Source: Spirochaetales bacterium (GTDB taxonomy: Bacteria; Spirochaetota; Spirochaetia; Treponematales; Treponemataceae). Taken from it: 64,000 nt of DNA. Position 1 is the first letter of the stretch; each line of letters begins with the position of its first letter. The stretch lies in assembly GCA_029098225.1 (NCBI GenBank), contig JAQXNX010000033.1, positions 124,001 to 188,000 on the forward strand, in the 5' to 3' direction. Below are positions 33,122-43,015 of the stretch, one piece after another. Below the pieces are notes generated by a model, which made no database searches, was not told the DNA's origin, and saw nothing but the letters and a program-made list of their open reading frames with translations. The position numbers and the translations under genes were made by a program.

Positions 33122-36100
33122 TTATAACGGAATATTTATTTTATTTCCACTACATTTTTTTGATTTATCCACAAATATTGCCCCATTATACAGTTCTTCG
33201 GACCATTTATAGAATCTTTGAGCCGCATTATGAACATCTTCCGGTAAAACTTCGAGAACATTATTAATTCTTATTGTTTTAAATTCAGAAGGATTTGCAT
33301 ACAAGAAATTCTCAAAACTTGAATTTGCCCTTCCAATCGGACTTCTTGGCACAATTGCATCTCCGTAGCAGGCAACAACTGTCTGTTCAACCTCTTCTTT
33401 TGAAAATTCTTTTTCTGCAATTTCCTTTATACAGCTTTTAAATACTTCAAGAGATTTTTCTGGCGTTGGATCCCTGTAAGAAGAGAAAAATGAAGCTTTA
33501 TGAATATTATCTATCCACATCATAGCTCCATAAGCTCCGCCCATCGTCCTGATTTTATCCCACAATGAATGATTTCCCAGCCATGAAGCTAATACATTTT
33601 CGCCTGCAGCTTCTTTAGAAAGATAAGAAGAAGACTTTGTACAGCTTGCTGCATAGCCGGTCTGAGAATGAACTTTTAATATCTGAACCTCATTATTTTC
33701 TGCAGCTTCTGAATTAATTATATATGGCCTGATATCAGCAACAGAAAATGGAACGGCAGGCTTTAATGCTTTAAAATCAGAGGCTTTTACAAAATCAGAA
33801 ATCAGCGGATTTATTTTTTCAAATGAATCTTTATCTGCAGTTATGTGCACGACAGCCCCGCTTTCCATACAGCATTTATATATATCCTTAAATAACTGCA
33901 ATGTTTTTTTTGCGCCGTTTTTCATGTATTCAGAAATTGTTTTAAACTGACTTACGCCCCAGAGAATTTCGCCCAAAGCATAATCTTTATCAAACAAACA
34001 AGAAGTTCTCTTTAAAATATAATTTCTTCCGTCTGCTACAAAAGATGCCTTTTTATCTGCAACAAATTCTGCAAGAAGATTATCAAAACGTTTTTCATCA
34101 AGAAAATCCATTTTTGTAATAATTTCGCTTAAAAGCTCAAAGGTTTCTTTTGCTTTATAGGTTAATGCCTTGCAGCTTACACCAATCCACTGGCGGTTCA
34201 TAAATTTTTTATCTTCGTATTTTTTTATAAGTTCAAGCGACTGAGGTGAATCGCAAAAAGCCCCGCACAAAGCCCTTCCCCAAACATCGCCCATCACGCA
34301 GGAACTTTCTGTAATGCAGTCATTCCAGGGTTTAGAATTCCAGCCGATATTTGTAAGAATATTTGTAAGAAAAGGAATATGCCTCATTTTTTCTACGCCA
34401 ATCGTATCAAACGGGAAAAGAACATCCACATAAAAAATTCCATTTGTATCTTCTTCACTTAAGAACAATGGAATCTTTGCTGAATTATTTCCTTCAACTT
34501 CAGAAATTTCCAGCTTTGGAATATCAAGATTTCTATCCAGTTCAGAAAGCTTTGTTTTTGGAATACAGGCTGTATCTTCCGGAGTTTCTATAGACTGCTG
34601 ATAAGCATGAAGGCTTTCCAATTCCTTTTTTAATTTTTCTTTATCAAGATTTAAAGACAGCTTTTTTATGAGTTTTCTTTCTGAATCCTCACGTTCTTTA
34701 AAAAATTTATCAGAAGGTTCAACAACAAGTTTTACAACGACATTATTATCCAGAAAATATTTTTTTATCAGATTTCTTGTAAAATCCTTGTCATTTTTAA
34801 TTTTTTCCTTCAGTTTTTCAAAAGTAGAAATTGGTGATAATTGAGTTGAACAAGCGTTTCCATAATTCCAGCCTTTTAAAACCTTATCCATAAGAACAAG
34901 AGAATACGGGCCAAAATATCGGGTAACTTCGCGCAAAGAAAAATCAATTCCCATAACGGCAGAATCAATATCATTCTGGGAAATTCCTTCCTCATAAATT
35001 TCTATAAGCGATTTCTGAACTAAATCATAAACCTTCTGTTCATTTTTCTTTTTTACGCCTGAAAGACCATAAGTAAAAAATTCTTCCTGGAACTGTCCAA
35101 AATTACTCCAGATTGGAGAAAGGTCATCTCCAAGCTTTGAATTCATTAATCGGAAGCTTAATGGTGAACTGTCATTTCCACATAAAACTTCGGAAAGGTA
35201 ATATTTTTCCATATCGTAAGTACCGGAATACCAGTTCATTGTTACAACTTCGCCGGTGCTTCCCGTTTTTGGAGCAATGCAGCGAACTTCTGTAGATTTC
35301 TGAATTAGATTTAATTTCTGCAATTCTTTAATTTCTGTTTTGACAATCGGCAATGCAGAATTATATTTTTCAATATCTTTTGTGCAGTTATATTTTTTTT
35401 CTAATCTGCTAATAAATCTTTCATTTAAAAAGTCAAGCTGCTCGCAGGTAGGAATATTTCCATAAAGATATAAAAGACAGTTATCTGGATTATAAAATTT
35501 CTGATGGAATTCAAGAAACTCTTCATAAGTTAATTCCGGAATATTTAAAGGATCGCCGCCGGAATCAAAAGAAGCAAAACAGTCCGGGTACATTGTTCTT
35601 ATCTGGGCATCTACTGCTATATCCTTAAAGCTTGAATAGTTGCCCTTCATCTCGTTGTAAACGACTCCCTGAATACTTAAATTTCCATTTTCATCCAGCT
35701 CAAGTCTATGTCCTTCCTGAATAAAGGTCGTATAATCAAGCTTTGGGAAAAATACTGCATCGGCATAAACATCCATCATATTAAAATAATCTGCACGAAT
35801 AACCGAAGCTCCAGGATAAACAGTTTTATCCGGGTAAGTAAGCGCATTTAAAAAAGTATTTAAGCTTGTTCCTGCAAGAGTTGTAAAAGGTTCTTTAAGC
35901 GGATATTTTTCTGAGCCGCACAAGGTTGAATGTTCCATAATGTGAGCGCAGCCTTTTGAATCATTCGCAAAAGTTCTGAAGGCAAAGGCAAATAAATTTT
36001 CTTTGTCTTCTTTTAAAATATGATATATTTCAAGACCTGTTTTTTTATGTCGCAAAAAAACAGCCTGAGTTTTATAATCAGCAAGTTCGTCTATCCCCAG

Positions 36101-36157
36101 AAGAATAAACCCGTTATATTCTTTTCCAATATTATTTTTATCAGTTACGTCAAACAT
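33122..36157 (-). CDS. M16C (presequence protease/PreP-like) zinc metalloprotease
   Basis: Large single-chain insulinase-family protease that degrades peptides in a closing chamber. The 1011-residue product has the inverted zinc motif HIMEH (His72, Glu75, His76) within CAHIMEHSTLCGSEKYP, the usual M16C block, with the distal Glu expected around 150 (YNEMKGNYSS). The length fits PreP/Cym1. There is no signal peptide, so it should be cytosolic and recycle peptides. Its start is 4 bp after the fliG-like stop (GAGTGA serves as SD), suggesting cotranscription though the functions look unrelated. Confidence 0.92.
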   Translation of the reverse strand: MFDVTDKNNIGKEYNGFILLGIDELADYKTQAVFLRHKKTGLEIYHILKEDKENLFAFAFRTFANDSKGCAHIMEHSTLCGSEKYPLKEPFTTLAGTSLNTFLNALTYPDKTVYPGASVIRADYFNMMDVYADAVFFPKLDYTTFIQEGHRLELDENGNLSIQGVVYNEMKGNYSSFKDIAVDAQIRTMYPDCFASFDSGGDPLNIPELTYEEFLEFHQKFYNPDNCLLYLYGNIPTCEQLDFLNERFISRLEKKYNCTKDIEKYNSALPIVKTEIKELQKLNLIQKSTEVRCIAPKTGSTGEVVTMNWYSGTYDMEKYYLSEVLCGNDSSPLSFRLMNSKLGDDLSPIWSNFGQFQEEFFTYGLSGVKKKNEQKVYDLVQKSLIEIYEEGISQNDIDSAVMGIDFSLREVTRYFGPYSLVLMDKVLKGWNYGNACSTQLSPISTFEKLKEKIKNDKDFTRNLIKKYFLDNNVVVKLVVEPSDKFFKEREDSERKLIKKLSLNLDKEKLKKELESLHAYQQSIETPEDTACIPKTKLSELDRNLDIPKLEISEVEGNNSAKIPLFLSEEDTNGIFYVDVLFPFDTIGVEKMRHIPFLTNILTNIGWNSKPWNDCITESSCVMGDVWGRALCGAFCDSPQSLELIKKYEDKKFMNRQWIGVSCKALTYKAKETFELLSEIITKMDFLDEKRFDNLLAEFVADKKASFVADGRNYILKRTSCLFDKDYALGEILWGVSQFKTISEYMKNGAKKTLQLFKDIYKCCMESGAVVHITADKDSFEKINPLISDFVKASDFKALKPAVPFSVADIRPYIINSEAAENNEVQILKVHSQTGYAASCTKSSSYLSKEAAGENVLASWLGNHSLWDKIRTMGGAYGAMMWIDNIHKASFFSSYRDPTPEKSLEVFKSCIKEIAEKEFSKEEVEQTVVACYGDAIVPRSPIGRANSSFENFLYANPSEFKTIRINNVLEVLPEDVHNAAQRFYKWSEELYNGAIFVDKSKKCSGNKINIPL

Positions 36158-36161
36158 TTTA

Positions 36162-37298
36162 TCACTCTACAAAGTCATCATCATTTCTATCTTTAATAAT
36201 CAGTTGTCCCGTTTCAAAGCCTGTTCTGAGTTTTGCAAGGAATTCATTCGTAATTCTATCACACTCACTTTTTCTCATAGGCTTTAATATTTCTTCCTGT
36301 TCCCGAACTTCCATACGACGGCCGGAAGAAATACAGAAAAGAATTTTCTCTCTAAAGTCCTGGCTTTTTCCACACAGAAGATATGCAATTTCAACCTCGG
36401 ACATATTATGTAAAACTTCCTGAATAAAACGGTCATCAGCATTAATTACGTCTTCATCGGTAAATAAGCGTGAACGCAAATCTTTTCCTAAATCCGGATC
36501 ATCAACAGAAAGTGTTTCAAGGATATCTTTTTCAGAAGCAAAATCCATGCGTTTTAAAATCTGAGCAAGAGCATTTCTTCCATCTATAGAATCGGTATTT
36601 TCTACAGTAAGATTTTTTTCCTTTTCCATCATAGCCTGATTAACTCGTCTTAAAACTTCAGGCGAAATTGCTTCCATTTTAGCAAGGCGAACAACAAGCT
36701 CTTTTTTTTCATTTTCTTTCATCATGTTAATTACGCTCGCGGCTTTTTTAGGAGGAAGCTTAGAAATTACAAGCGACTGAATGCCAATATTTTCATCACT
36801 TAATAATTGATAAATTCTTTCTTTATCTAAATCGAATAAATATTCAAAAGGAGTTTCTGTTTGAGCCGGGATAGATTTTGAAAGAAGCTGTTCTGCACGT
36901 TCTTTTCCATAAGCTTTTGTTAATATCTCTCGCGCTGTTTGAGCACCACCCTGAGATTTTGCCCGATTTGCACGTTCATTAAATTCTTCAAGAATGACAG
37001 TGGCTTCTTCGTCACTTACTGTTCTAATAGAAGCAATTTCCGGGATAATTTTTTCTATCTGATTTTCTGGAAGATGCTGAAGTATTTTAGCCGCTTCATC
37101 TTCTCCAATTATCAAAAGAAATTTTGCAACCTTTCTGTAAACAGAATCTTTTCCGTCACTATTCTGTGGTTCTACAGGAACTTTTAAAAGTCCGCCTGTT
37201 TTTAAATAATCTGTTGTAGCCTTTAATCTGGCATCAGTTTCGCTATCTGATTTTTGATTTTTTAAATATGCTGCAACCTGAAAATTCTTGTTACTCAT
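36162..37298 (-). CDS. FliG-family flagellar motor switch paralogue (FliG1-like)
   Basis: FliG forms part of the rotor C-ring and meets the stator. The 378-residue product aligns in layout with FliG: N-terminal domain with KFLLIIGEDEAAKILQHLPENQIEKI (about 57-82), middle domain with LPPKKAASVINMM, and a C-terminal domain ending in charged helices (DDRFIQEVLHNMSEVEIAYLLCGKSQDFREKI). The EHPQ motif of canonical FliG is replaced by DENIGIQS. Spirochaetes commonly have two fliG genes; this one stands outside any flagellar cluster, like the fliG1 of treponemes and Borrelia, which in Borrelia acts at one cell pole. No SD; the -10 is 6 nt from the start. Confidence 0.8.
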   Translation of the reverse strand: MSNKNFQVAAYLKNQKSDSETDARLKATTDYLKTGGLLKVPVEPQNSDGKDSVYRKVAKFLLIIGEDEAAKILQHLPENQIEKIIPEIASIRTVSDEEATVILEEFNERANRAKSQGGAQTAREILTKAYGKERAEQLLSKSIPAQTETPFEYLFDLDKERIYQLLSDENIGIQSLVISKLPPKKAASVINMMKENEKKELVVRLAKMEAISPEVLRRVNQAMMEKEKNLTVENTDSIDGRNALAQILKRMDFASEKDILETLSVDDPDLGKDLRSRLFTDEDVINADDRFIQEVLHNMSEVEIAYLLCGKSQDFREKILFCISSGRRMEVREQEEILKPMRKSECDRITNEFLAKLRTGFETGQLIIKDRNDDDFVE

Positions 37299-37304
37299 TT
37301 TTTC

Positions 37305-37333
37305 ATTGTATCATAAAATTGTTTACAAAACAA
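37305..37333 (-). promoter_or_regulatory. Promoter of the fliG-like gene within the sbcC end
   Basis: TTGTTT (37328-37333), 17-bp spacer, TACAAT (37305-37310), then 6 nt to ATG 37298. The -35 overlaps the last codons of sbcC. An inverted repeat AAAATTGTT/AACAATTTT in the same stretch could end sbcC transcription. Confidence 0.45.
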
Positions 37334-40064
37334 TTTTTACATAACTTCCTTTATCCAATTCTTTTTTTACGACAATCTGCCGGTCAATTTTTTCCTTTAA
37401 AAAATCTACGTGAGAAATAATTCCCACAAGACGATTTTCTTCACTTACAAGAACAAGAGCATTATATGCTTTTTGAATTGTATCTGAATCAAGAGTTCCA
37501 AAACCTTCATCTATAAACATCGTATCTATTTTAATACCGCCTGCGGTACAGGCAATTTCATCAGAAAGTCCCAGCGCAAGAGACAAAGAGGCTTCAAAAG
37601 ATTCTCCACCCGAAAGTGTCTTAACACTTCTTTCAGATCCGCTGTAATGATCTATAACATTCAATTCCAGACCGCTGATAATTCTTGCATCATCACTACT
37701 CTTTTTTCTAACGAGCTCATATTGGCCACCAGACATAATTAAAAACCTTTTATTTGCATGAGCAATTATGCGGTCAAAATATGTCATCTGAACATAGGTT
37801 TCAAGCATAATTCTGTCTTTTCCCTGCCCTATTTTTCCATTTGCAGTTGCAGATAACTTTTGAATCATTGAATATTCACTTTCAAGTTTATAAAGCTTTT
37901 GCGAATTTTCACGTAAATTTTTAAGGACAGAAGTATTTGTTTCTATTTGATGATATAATTGAGTTAGAGTTTCCTGCAAAGCTTTTTCATCTTCTTCAAT
38001 TTCCTGTGACTGCTTTATAATTTCTTCTGTATCAAAATCAAAATGCTTTTCCAGACGCTTTTGAATTTCTTTAAGCGAAGTTTGTTTCTGAACTAATTCT
38101 TCCTTACAGGTTAAATATTCCTCACTGCATTTTTTAAGAGCGGAATTAAATTCATTAATTTCTGAATCAAGTTTTTGTATAAATTCTTCTGCCTCTTTCT
38201 TTGAAGAAAATTCAAGCTCTTTTTTTAATTCATTTAAATTTCTTTCATTATTCAAAGCTTCCGATTCGTTTTTAATTATTTCTTCTTTTTTGTCATCGCG
38301 CTGATTCTTTAAATCTTCCGCAAGAGCTTTATATTTTGGAAGCTGACTTTCTAATTCAGAATAGCTTTCAACCTTTGTGTTATTTTCAACTAACTGATTA
38401 TCGCATTTTAAAATATCATTCTGCACGTCTTCAAGATATTCCAAAATATTTTTTTCATTTTCTTCAATTTTTACATCAGCTCTTTTTTCAAGAATCTGTA
38501 TTTTTACGTTTTCTATTTTCGTTAATAATACAGCACAAGCCTGACTTTTTTCTTTTGCCAGATTAGAAGCTGATTCCGAATCTTTTTTTAAAGCTTCAAG
38601 TTCATTTTGCGAAAGAACATTTTCTGATTTTGCAACAGGACATGGATGAGTTAATGAACCGCATACCGGGCATGGAGAATTTTCTTTTAAAGTTGAAGCA
38701 AGAATTCCCGCCTGAGCATTTAAAAAGTTATTATATGCATCCAGATATTCTTTCTGAAGTTTTTCACTTTCTGCAATTTGTTCTTTTAATTCATTTTGTG
38801 TTTTTAACAGCTCATCATCTAAAAAAATTTTATGATTTTCTAAATCAATTATTTCCTGAATATTTTTTTCTTTAGATATTAACTTTTCTTTTTCTGATTT
38901 TAAAAGCAAGGAAATTTCTTTAGCTGAAGATAATTCTTTTATAAGCTTTTCTGTTTCAGTAATTAATTTTTCTCCATTAGAAATCCGCTCATTTAATTTT
39001 TCAAACTCAACATTCAGTTCCTTGTTTTTTTTCAAAAGCAATTCATTTGTATTTAACAGAAGCTCGTAATTTTCGTAATTCTTTAAGGAATCTTTAAGTA
39101 AAGTTAATCTTTTTTCTTTTTGCGAAAAAGCTTCTTTTTGATTTTCTAATTCATTTTTATTTTTCAACAGTTCTGAATTCTTTTGTTCAAGAATACCTAC
39201 AAGCTGCAGAATTTCTTTTTGTTCATACTCAGCAGATTTATAATCTTCTATACCAGAAATTTTTACAGCATAATCTTCAAGCTTCTTTTTTAATTTTTCA
39301 TGTTCCTTTTCTTTTTTTGATTTTTCTTCTTCATTCTCTAAAATTATTTGATTCAAGAATTCAATTTTCTCTTCCCAGAAAAAATCCTTTTCTTTTAATT
39401 CTAAAAATTCCTGTGAGTCTGAAATTGCAGATGAAAAAAAAGTTGTTAAAGAATTTCTCAAAACAACACATTGACTTTTTAAATCATTTTCCTTTGCAGA
39501 AAGATTTTTCTGTAATTGCTGGTACTTGTCTGTTTTAAAAATCTTTCTGAATATTTCCTGACGATTGGCTGTATCACTTGTAAGAAGTTTTTGAAAATCC
39601 CCCTGAGCAATCATTGCAATCTGCATAAACTGATTTCTATCAAGTCCAAGCAGTTCAGTTATATAATTTGTTACAGTCTGGGTTTTTGTAATTACCTTTC
39701 CATCAGGACAATACAAAACTGCATCTGCATCCTGCGAAACTAATCCGTCTCCCCTTTTTGCCTTTCTTAAATAAGACGGATTTCTGTTTACCTTGTAAAT
39801 TTTATCTCTGAATAAAAATTCAAGCTCAACATAAGTAGGAGTATTTTCATCTGCAAAAGTTGAACGCAGCATTGAAGACTGACGGAAGGAGCCGCTCGGT
39901 TCTCCATATAATGCAAAAGTAATTGCATCAAAAATTGTTGTTTTTCCAGAGCCGGTATCGCCGGTAATTAAATATAGTCCGGAGTTTCCGAATTTAGTAA
40001 AATCTATTTCTACGGCTTTGCAATACGTTCCAAAACCTTCAATTGAAATTTTTAACGGCCGCAT
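37323..40064 (-). CDS. sbcC: SbcC nuclease ATPase subunit (Rad50-like)
   Basis: Partner of SbcD in a complex that opens hairpins and processes double-strand ends. The 913-residue product has Walker A GDTGSGKTT near residue 38, two long coiled-coil arms rich in Glu/Lys (about 180-440 and 500-720) separated by the zinc hook SPCPVCGS near 465-472, and the C-terminal ABC half with signature LSGGESFEASL and Walker B MFIDEGFGTLD. Length and layout are typical. The gene starts one base after the sbcD stop, and the sbcD-sbcC order is canonical. Confidence 0.95.
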   Translation of the reverse strand: MRPLKISIEGFGTYCKAVEIDFTKFGNSGLYLITGDTGSGKTTIFDAITFALYGEPSGSFRQSSMLRSTFADENTPTYVELEFLFRDKIYKVNRNPSYLRKAKRGDGLVSQDADAVLYCPDGKVITKTQTVTNYITELLGLDRNQFMQIAMIAQGDFQKLLTSDTANRQEIFRKIFKTDKYQQLQKNLSAKENDLKSQCVVLRNSLTTFFSSAISDSQEFLELKEKDFFWEEKIEFLNQIILENEEEKSKKEKEHEKLKKKLEDYAVKISGIEDYKSAEYEQKEILQLVGILEQKNSELLKNKNELENQKEAFSQKEKRLTLLKDSLKNYENYELLLNTNELLLKKNKELNVEFEKLNERISNGEKLITETEKLIKELSSAKEISLLLKSEKEKLISKEKNIQEIIDLENHKIFLDDELLKTQNELKEQIAESEKLQKEYLDAYNNFLNAQAGILASTLKENSPCPVCGSLTHPCPVAKSENVLSQNELEALKKDSESASNLAKEKSQACAVLLTKIENVKIQILEKRADVKIEENEKNILEYLEDVQNDILKCDNQLVENNTKVESYSELESQLPKYKALAEDLKNQRDDKKEEIIKNESEALNNERNLNELKKELEFSSKKEAEEFIQKLDSEINEFNSALKKCSEEYLTCKEELVQKQTSLKEIQKRLEKHFDFDTEEIIKQSQEIEEDEKALQETLTQLYHQIETNTSVLKNLRENSQKLYKLESEYSMIQKLSATANGKIGQGKDRIMLETYVQMTYFDRIIAHANKRFLIMSGGQYELVRKKSSDDARIISGLELNVIDHYSGSERSVKTLSGGESFEASLSLALGLSDEIACTAGGIKIDTMFIDEGFGTLDSDTIQKAYNALVLVSEENRLVGIISHVDFLKEKIDRQIVVKKELDKGSYVKIVL

Positions 40065-40065
40065 T

Positions 40066-41193
40066 TTACTTCTCCCAAATTTCTTCGATTTGTGAAATCA
40101 AAAATTTTCTTGATTCTTCATCAAGCTTTGAATTGTTCTGTAATTCATAAAAATTTTCAAACAAAGCAAGTGGAGAAGCTGTTTCTACTATATTTTCTGA
40201 AATATTTTTATAAGACTGAGTTCTTAAATTATCATAATCAATTTTCATAAGATTTTTGTAAACAGTTCGCAATTTTGAAAAAACTTCCGGAATATCTTCT
40301 TCATCAGTTAATGTAATATGAACATAATCTTCTGTATTTGTATTCTCATAATTTTTCTTGAGCATAATCTGATCATAAGTTCCTTTAATTTCCCTCATAT
40401 CGTGAAGAGGTTTTAACGGAATGCATTCATAAGAAAAATTTTCCTTTTCCTTTAATTCAATAAACAAAACACTTTTTTTGTGCTTACATTCCGAAAAAGA
40501 ATATTTTAAAGGAGTTCCGCTGTATCTTATATTTTCTCTGATTATTTTCTGCGGTCCATGAATATGTCCAAGCGCTGTATAATCAAAATCAAAAAAAAGT
40601 TCTGCACTTACGTTATCCATCCCGCCTACAGATTTTTCTTCTGAATCACAGGTCTGCGCACCAGTAACAAACTGATGAGCAACAAGAACATTCCTTTCTT
40701 TTTTATTAAGGTTTAAATTTTTTAAAGCCGCTTTTACAGCATCATTATAATCTTCGATTCTTTCTTCAGGAAAAAACTGACGAACGGTAGTTGGTTTTAT
40801 AAACGGCAATAAGTAAAAATTCACCGCGCCAAAGTCATCATTCAAAGTTATTTTTTTAACAGTGCCATCATAAGCAGGCGAAACAAAAACCTGGCTTGAT
40901 TCCATAAGACTTGAACCAAAAGCAAGGCGCTCAGGACTATCGTGATTTCCACTTATAATAAATACAGGAAGTTTTCTATTTGAAAGTTGAATTAAAAAAT
41001 AATCAAGAAGCTCTACAGCTTCTACAGGTGGAACAGATTTATCATAAACATCGCCGGCAATAATCATGCAGTCAGGCTTCTTTTCGTCAATTATTTCTAA
41101 AATTTGATTTATGATATATTTCTGATCTTCACACATAGAAAATTCGTTAACACGTTTTCCTAAATGCAAATCCGCAAGATGAATTATTTTCAT
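40066..41193 (-). CDS. sbcD: SbcD nuclease subunit (Mre11-like)
   Basis: Manganese-dependent calcineurin-type phosphoesterase: 3'-5' exonuclease and hairpin endonuclease with SbcC. The 375-residue product has the metal-binding blocks in order: HLADLHLG (about 5-12), AGDVYD (about 46-51), GNHDSP (about 82-87), a VAHQF His and GHIHGP near 188-193. The C-terminal capping region (about 250-375) binds SbcC. The start has no strong SD; TATATT lies close upstream, so transcription may start near the ATG. DNA repair and hairpin cutting are relevant in a genome with so many intergenic hairpins, but that link is only a thought. Confidence 0.95.
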   Translation of the reverse strand: MKIIHLADLHLGKRVNEFSMCEDQKYIINQILEIIDEKKPDCMIIAGDVYDKSVPPVEAVELLDYFLIQLSNRKLPVFIISGNHDSPERLAFGSSLMESSQVFVSPAYDGTVKKITLNDDFGAVNFYLLPFIKPTTVRQFFPEERIEDYNDAVKAALKNLNLNKKERNVLVAHQFVTGAQTCDSEEKSVGGMDNVSAELFFDFDYTALGHIHGPQKIIRENIRYSGTPLKYSFSECKHKKSVLFIELKEKENFSYECIPLKPLHDMREIKGTYDQIMLKKNYENTNTEDYVHITLTDEEDIPEVFSKLRTVYKNLMKIDYDNLRTQSYKNISENIVETASPLALFENFYELQNNSKLDEESRKFLISQIEEIWEK

Positions 41194-41225
41194 ATATAAA
41201 ATATATCACAAATATATGTTTTTTC

Positions 41226-43001
41226 CTATCTTTTGATTTTTACCATGTCTGCATATTTTCCGCCAAGTTTAATAAGCTCTTCATGATTTCCACTTTCAAC
41301 TATCTGACCATGATCAACATAGAAAATTATGTCTGCATTGCGAATTGTTGAAAGCCGATGAGCAATTATAAAACTTGTTCTTCCCTTTAAAAGCTCACCA
41401 AGACCTTTTTGCAAAGCTTTTTCTGTATGAGTATCTACAGAAGAAGTTGCTTCATCCAGAATTAAAATTCTTGGATCACTTAAAAGAACTCTTGCAAAAC
41501 TTAAAAGCTGCTTTTGTCCCTGGCTCAAGCCGCCTCCGTTTGCAGAAAGTTTTGTATTGTAGCCTTCCGGGAACGCAGAAATAAATTCATGAGCCTGAAC
41601 TGTTTTTGCAGCCTTTATACAGTCTTCATCACTTGCTTCAAGATTTCCGTAGCGAATATTTTCCATAATTGTTCCGCTGAATAAAAAAGAATCCTGAAGC
41701 ATTACGCCAACCTGTTTTCTTATAGATTTTATTTTAAGGCTTTGAATATCAAGACCATCTATCAAAATTTTTCCATTATCAGGATTATAAAATCTTGTCA
41801 AAAGATTAACTATTGTAGTTTTTCCGGCTCCTGTAGGACCAACAATTGCAACAGTCATTCCGGGTGTAATTACAAAGTTTACGTCTTTTAAGACAGGAGT
41901 ATCTTTTTCATAAGAAAAATTTACATGATCAAAGGTAACATGCCCGCGGATTGGCGGAAGTTCAACTGCATTTTCGCAATCGGTAATATCTTCTTTTTCA
42001 TCAAGAAGTTCAAAAATGCGTTCAACATAAGCACCTGTTGTAACCATTGAATTATAAAAATTTCCAAGACTCTGAATAGGAAACCAGAAACGCCAGATAT
42101 AGCCTGCAAAAGCAACAAGAGTTCCGATTGTAACAGCGTGACCTGTTTCTTTTCCAAGCCAGGCAATTCCTGCTAAATAAACAAGAGCAACTCCCAATGT
42201 AGAAAGATTATCTACAACCGGCCAGATAATATTATTAATGTTTACGGCCTTAATCCAAACCTTTTTACACTTGCGGCATAAATCGTTGAATATTCCCTGA
42301 TTCACGTCTTCGCGTGCAAAGCTTTGTGTTATTTTCATTCCGTTAAGACTTTCAGAAATATACGCTGTTAAATTTGAACGCTTATAACTTTCCTGCTTCC
42401 AGGCCTCATGCTGCTTTTTCTTCATTGAAAAAAGAATTATAAAAAGTACAGGAAGAACAGCCATACAGACAAGCGTAAGCTTTACATCTATAACAAGCAT
42501 AAAAATGATAATTACAATAAGAGTAAATAAATCTGAAAAAAGCTGAATAATTCCATTAGAAAGTAAATCTGAAAGTGAGTTTACATAATTAACAACACGA
42601 ATTAAAATTTTTCCATGCGGCCGGCTGTCAAAATATGTAAAAGGAAGACTTTGCAATTTTGTAAAAACATCCTTGCGGATATTTACAATTATTTTTTGAG
42701 CAACTCTTGTCATTATCTTTAATTTTTCTGCAAGTAAAACTCTTACCACAAGAGTAGAAACTAACATAATCGAAGAAAGAATAATGAGCATTCTGTAATC
42801 TTTATTTGGAATAGCTGTATCTATTGCCATGCGGATAAGATATGGGCTGGTTAATGAAATTCCCGAAGAAAGCAGCATTAATACGCAGGAAAATACCATC
42901 CATCCGGAAAAAGGTTTTATCCACTTAAGCAATCTTAAAATTATGTGAGCATTAAATTTCTGCTCAATTTCTTCATCAGCATCAAATTTATTTCTTGCCA
43001 T
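41226..43001 (-). CDS. Heterodimeric ABC exporter half, subunit with degenerate signature
   Basis: The 591-residue product has six membrane helices (about 30-330) fused to an ABC domain. The ATPase motifs are Walker A GPTGAGKTT (about 386), signature LSQGQKQLL (about 491; Gln replaces the third-position Gly of LSGGQ) and Walker B ILDEATSSVD (about 514), with the catalytic Glu kept. That combination is typical of the B-type half in heterodimers such as LmrD, BmrD or TM288, with the partner lacking the Glu. It is encoded 14 bp after its partner. Cargo is unknown: drugs, peptides or lipids. Confidence 0.92.
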   Translation of the reverse strand: MARNKFDADEEIEQKFNAHIILRLLKWIKPFSGWMVFSCVLMLLSSGISLTSPYLIRMAIDTAIPNKDYRMLIILSSIMLVSTLVVRVLLAEKLKIMTRVAQKIIVNIRKDVFTKLQSLPFTYFDSRPHGKILIRVVNYVNSLSDLLSNGIIQLFSDLFTLIVIIIFMLVIDVKLTLVCMAVLPVLFIILFSMKKKQHEAWKQESYKRSNLTAYISESLNGMKITQSFAREDVNQGIFNDLCRKCKKVWIKAVNINNIIWPVVDNLSTLGVALVYLAGIAWLGKETGHAVTIGTLVAFAGYIWRFWFPIQSLGNFYNSMVTTGAYVERIFELLDEKEDITDCENAVELPPIRGHVTFDHVNFSYEKDTPVLKDVNFVITPGMTVAIVGPTGAGKTTIVNLLTRFYNPDNGKILIDGLDIQSLKIKSIRKQVGVMLQDSFLFSGTIMENIRYGNLEASDEDCIKAAKTVQAHEFISAFPEGYNTKLSANGGGLSQGQKQLLSFARVLLSDPRILILDEATSSVDTHTEKALQKGLGELLKGRTSFIIAHRLSTIRNADIIFYVDHGQIVESGNHEELIKLGGKYADMVKIKR

Positions 43002-43015
43002 AATAAACCTCTCAA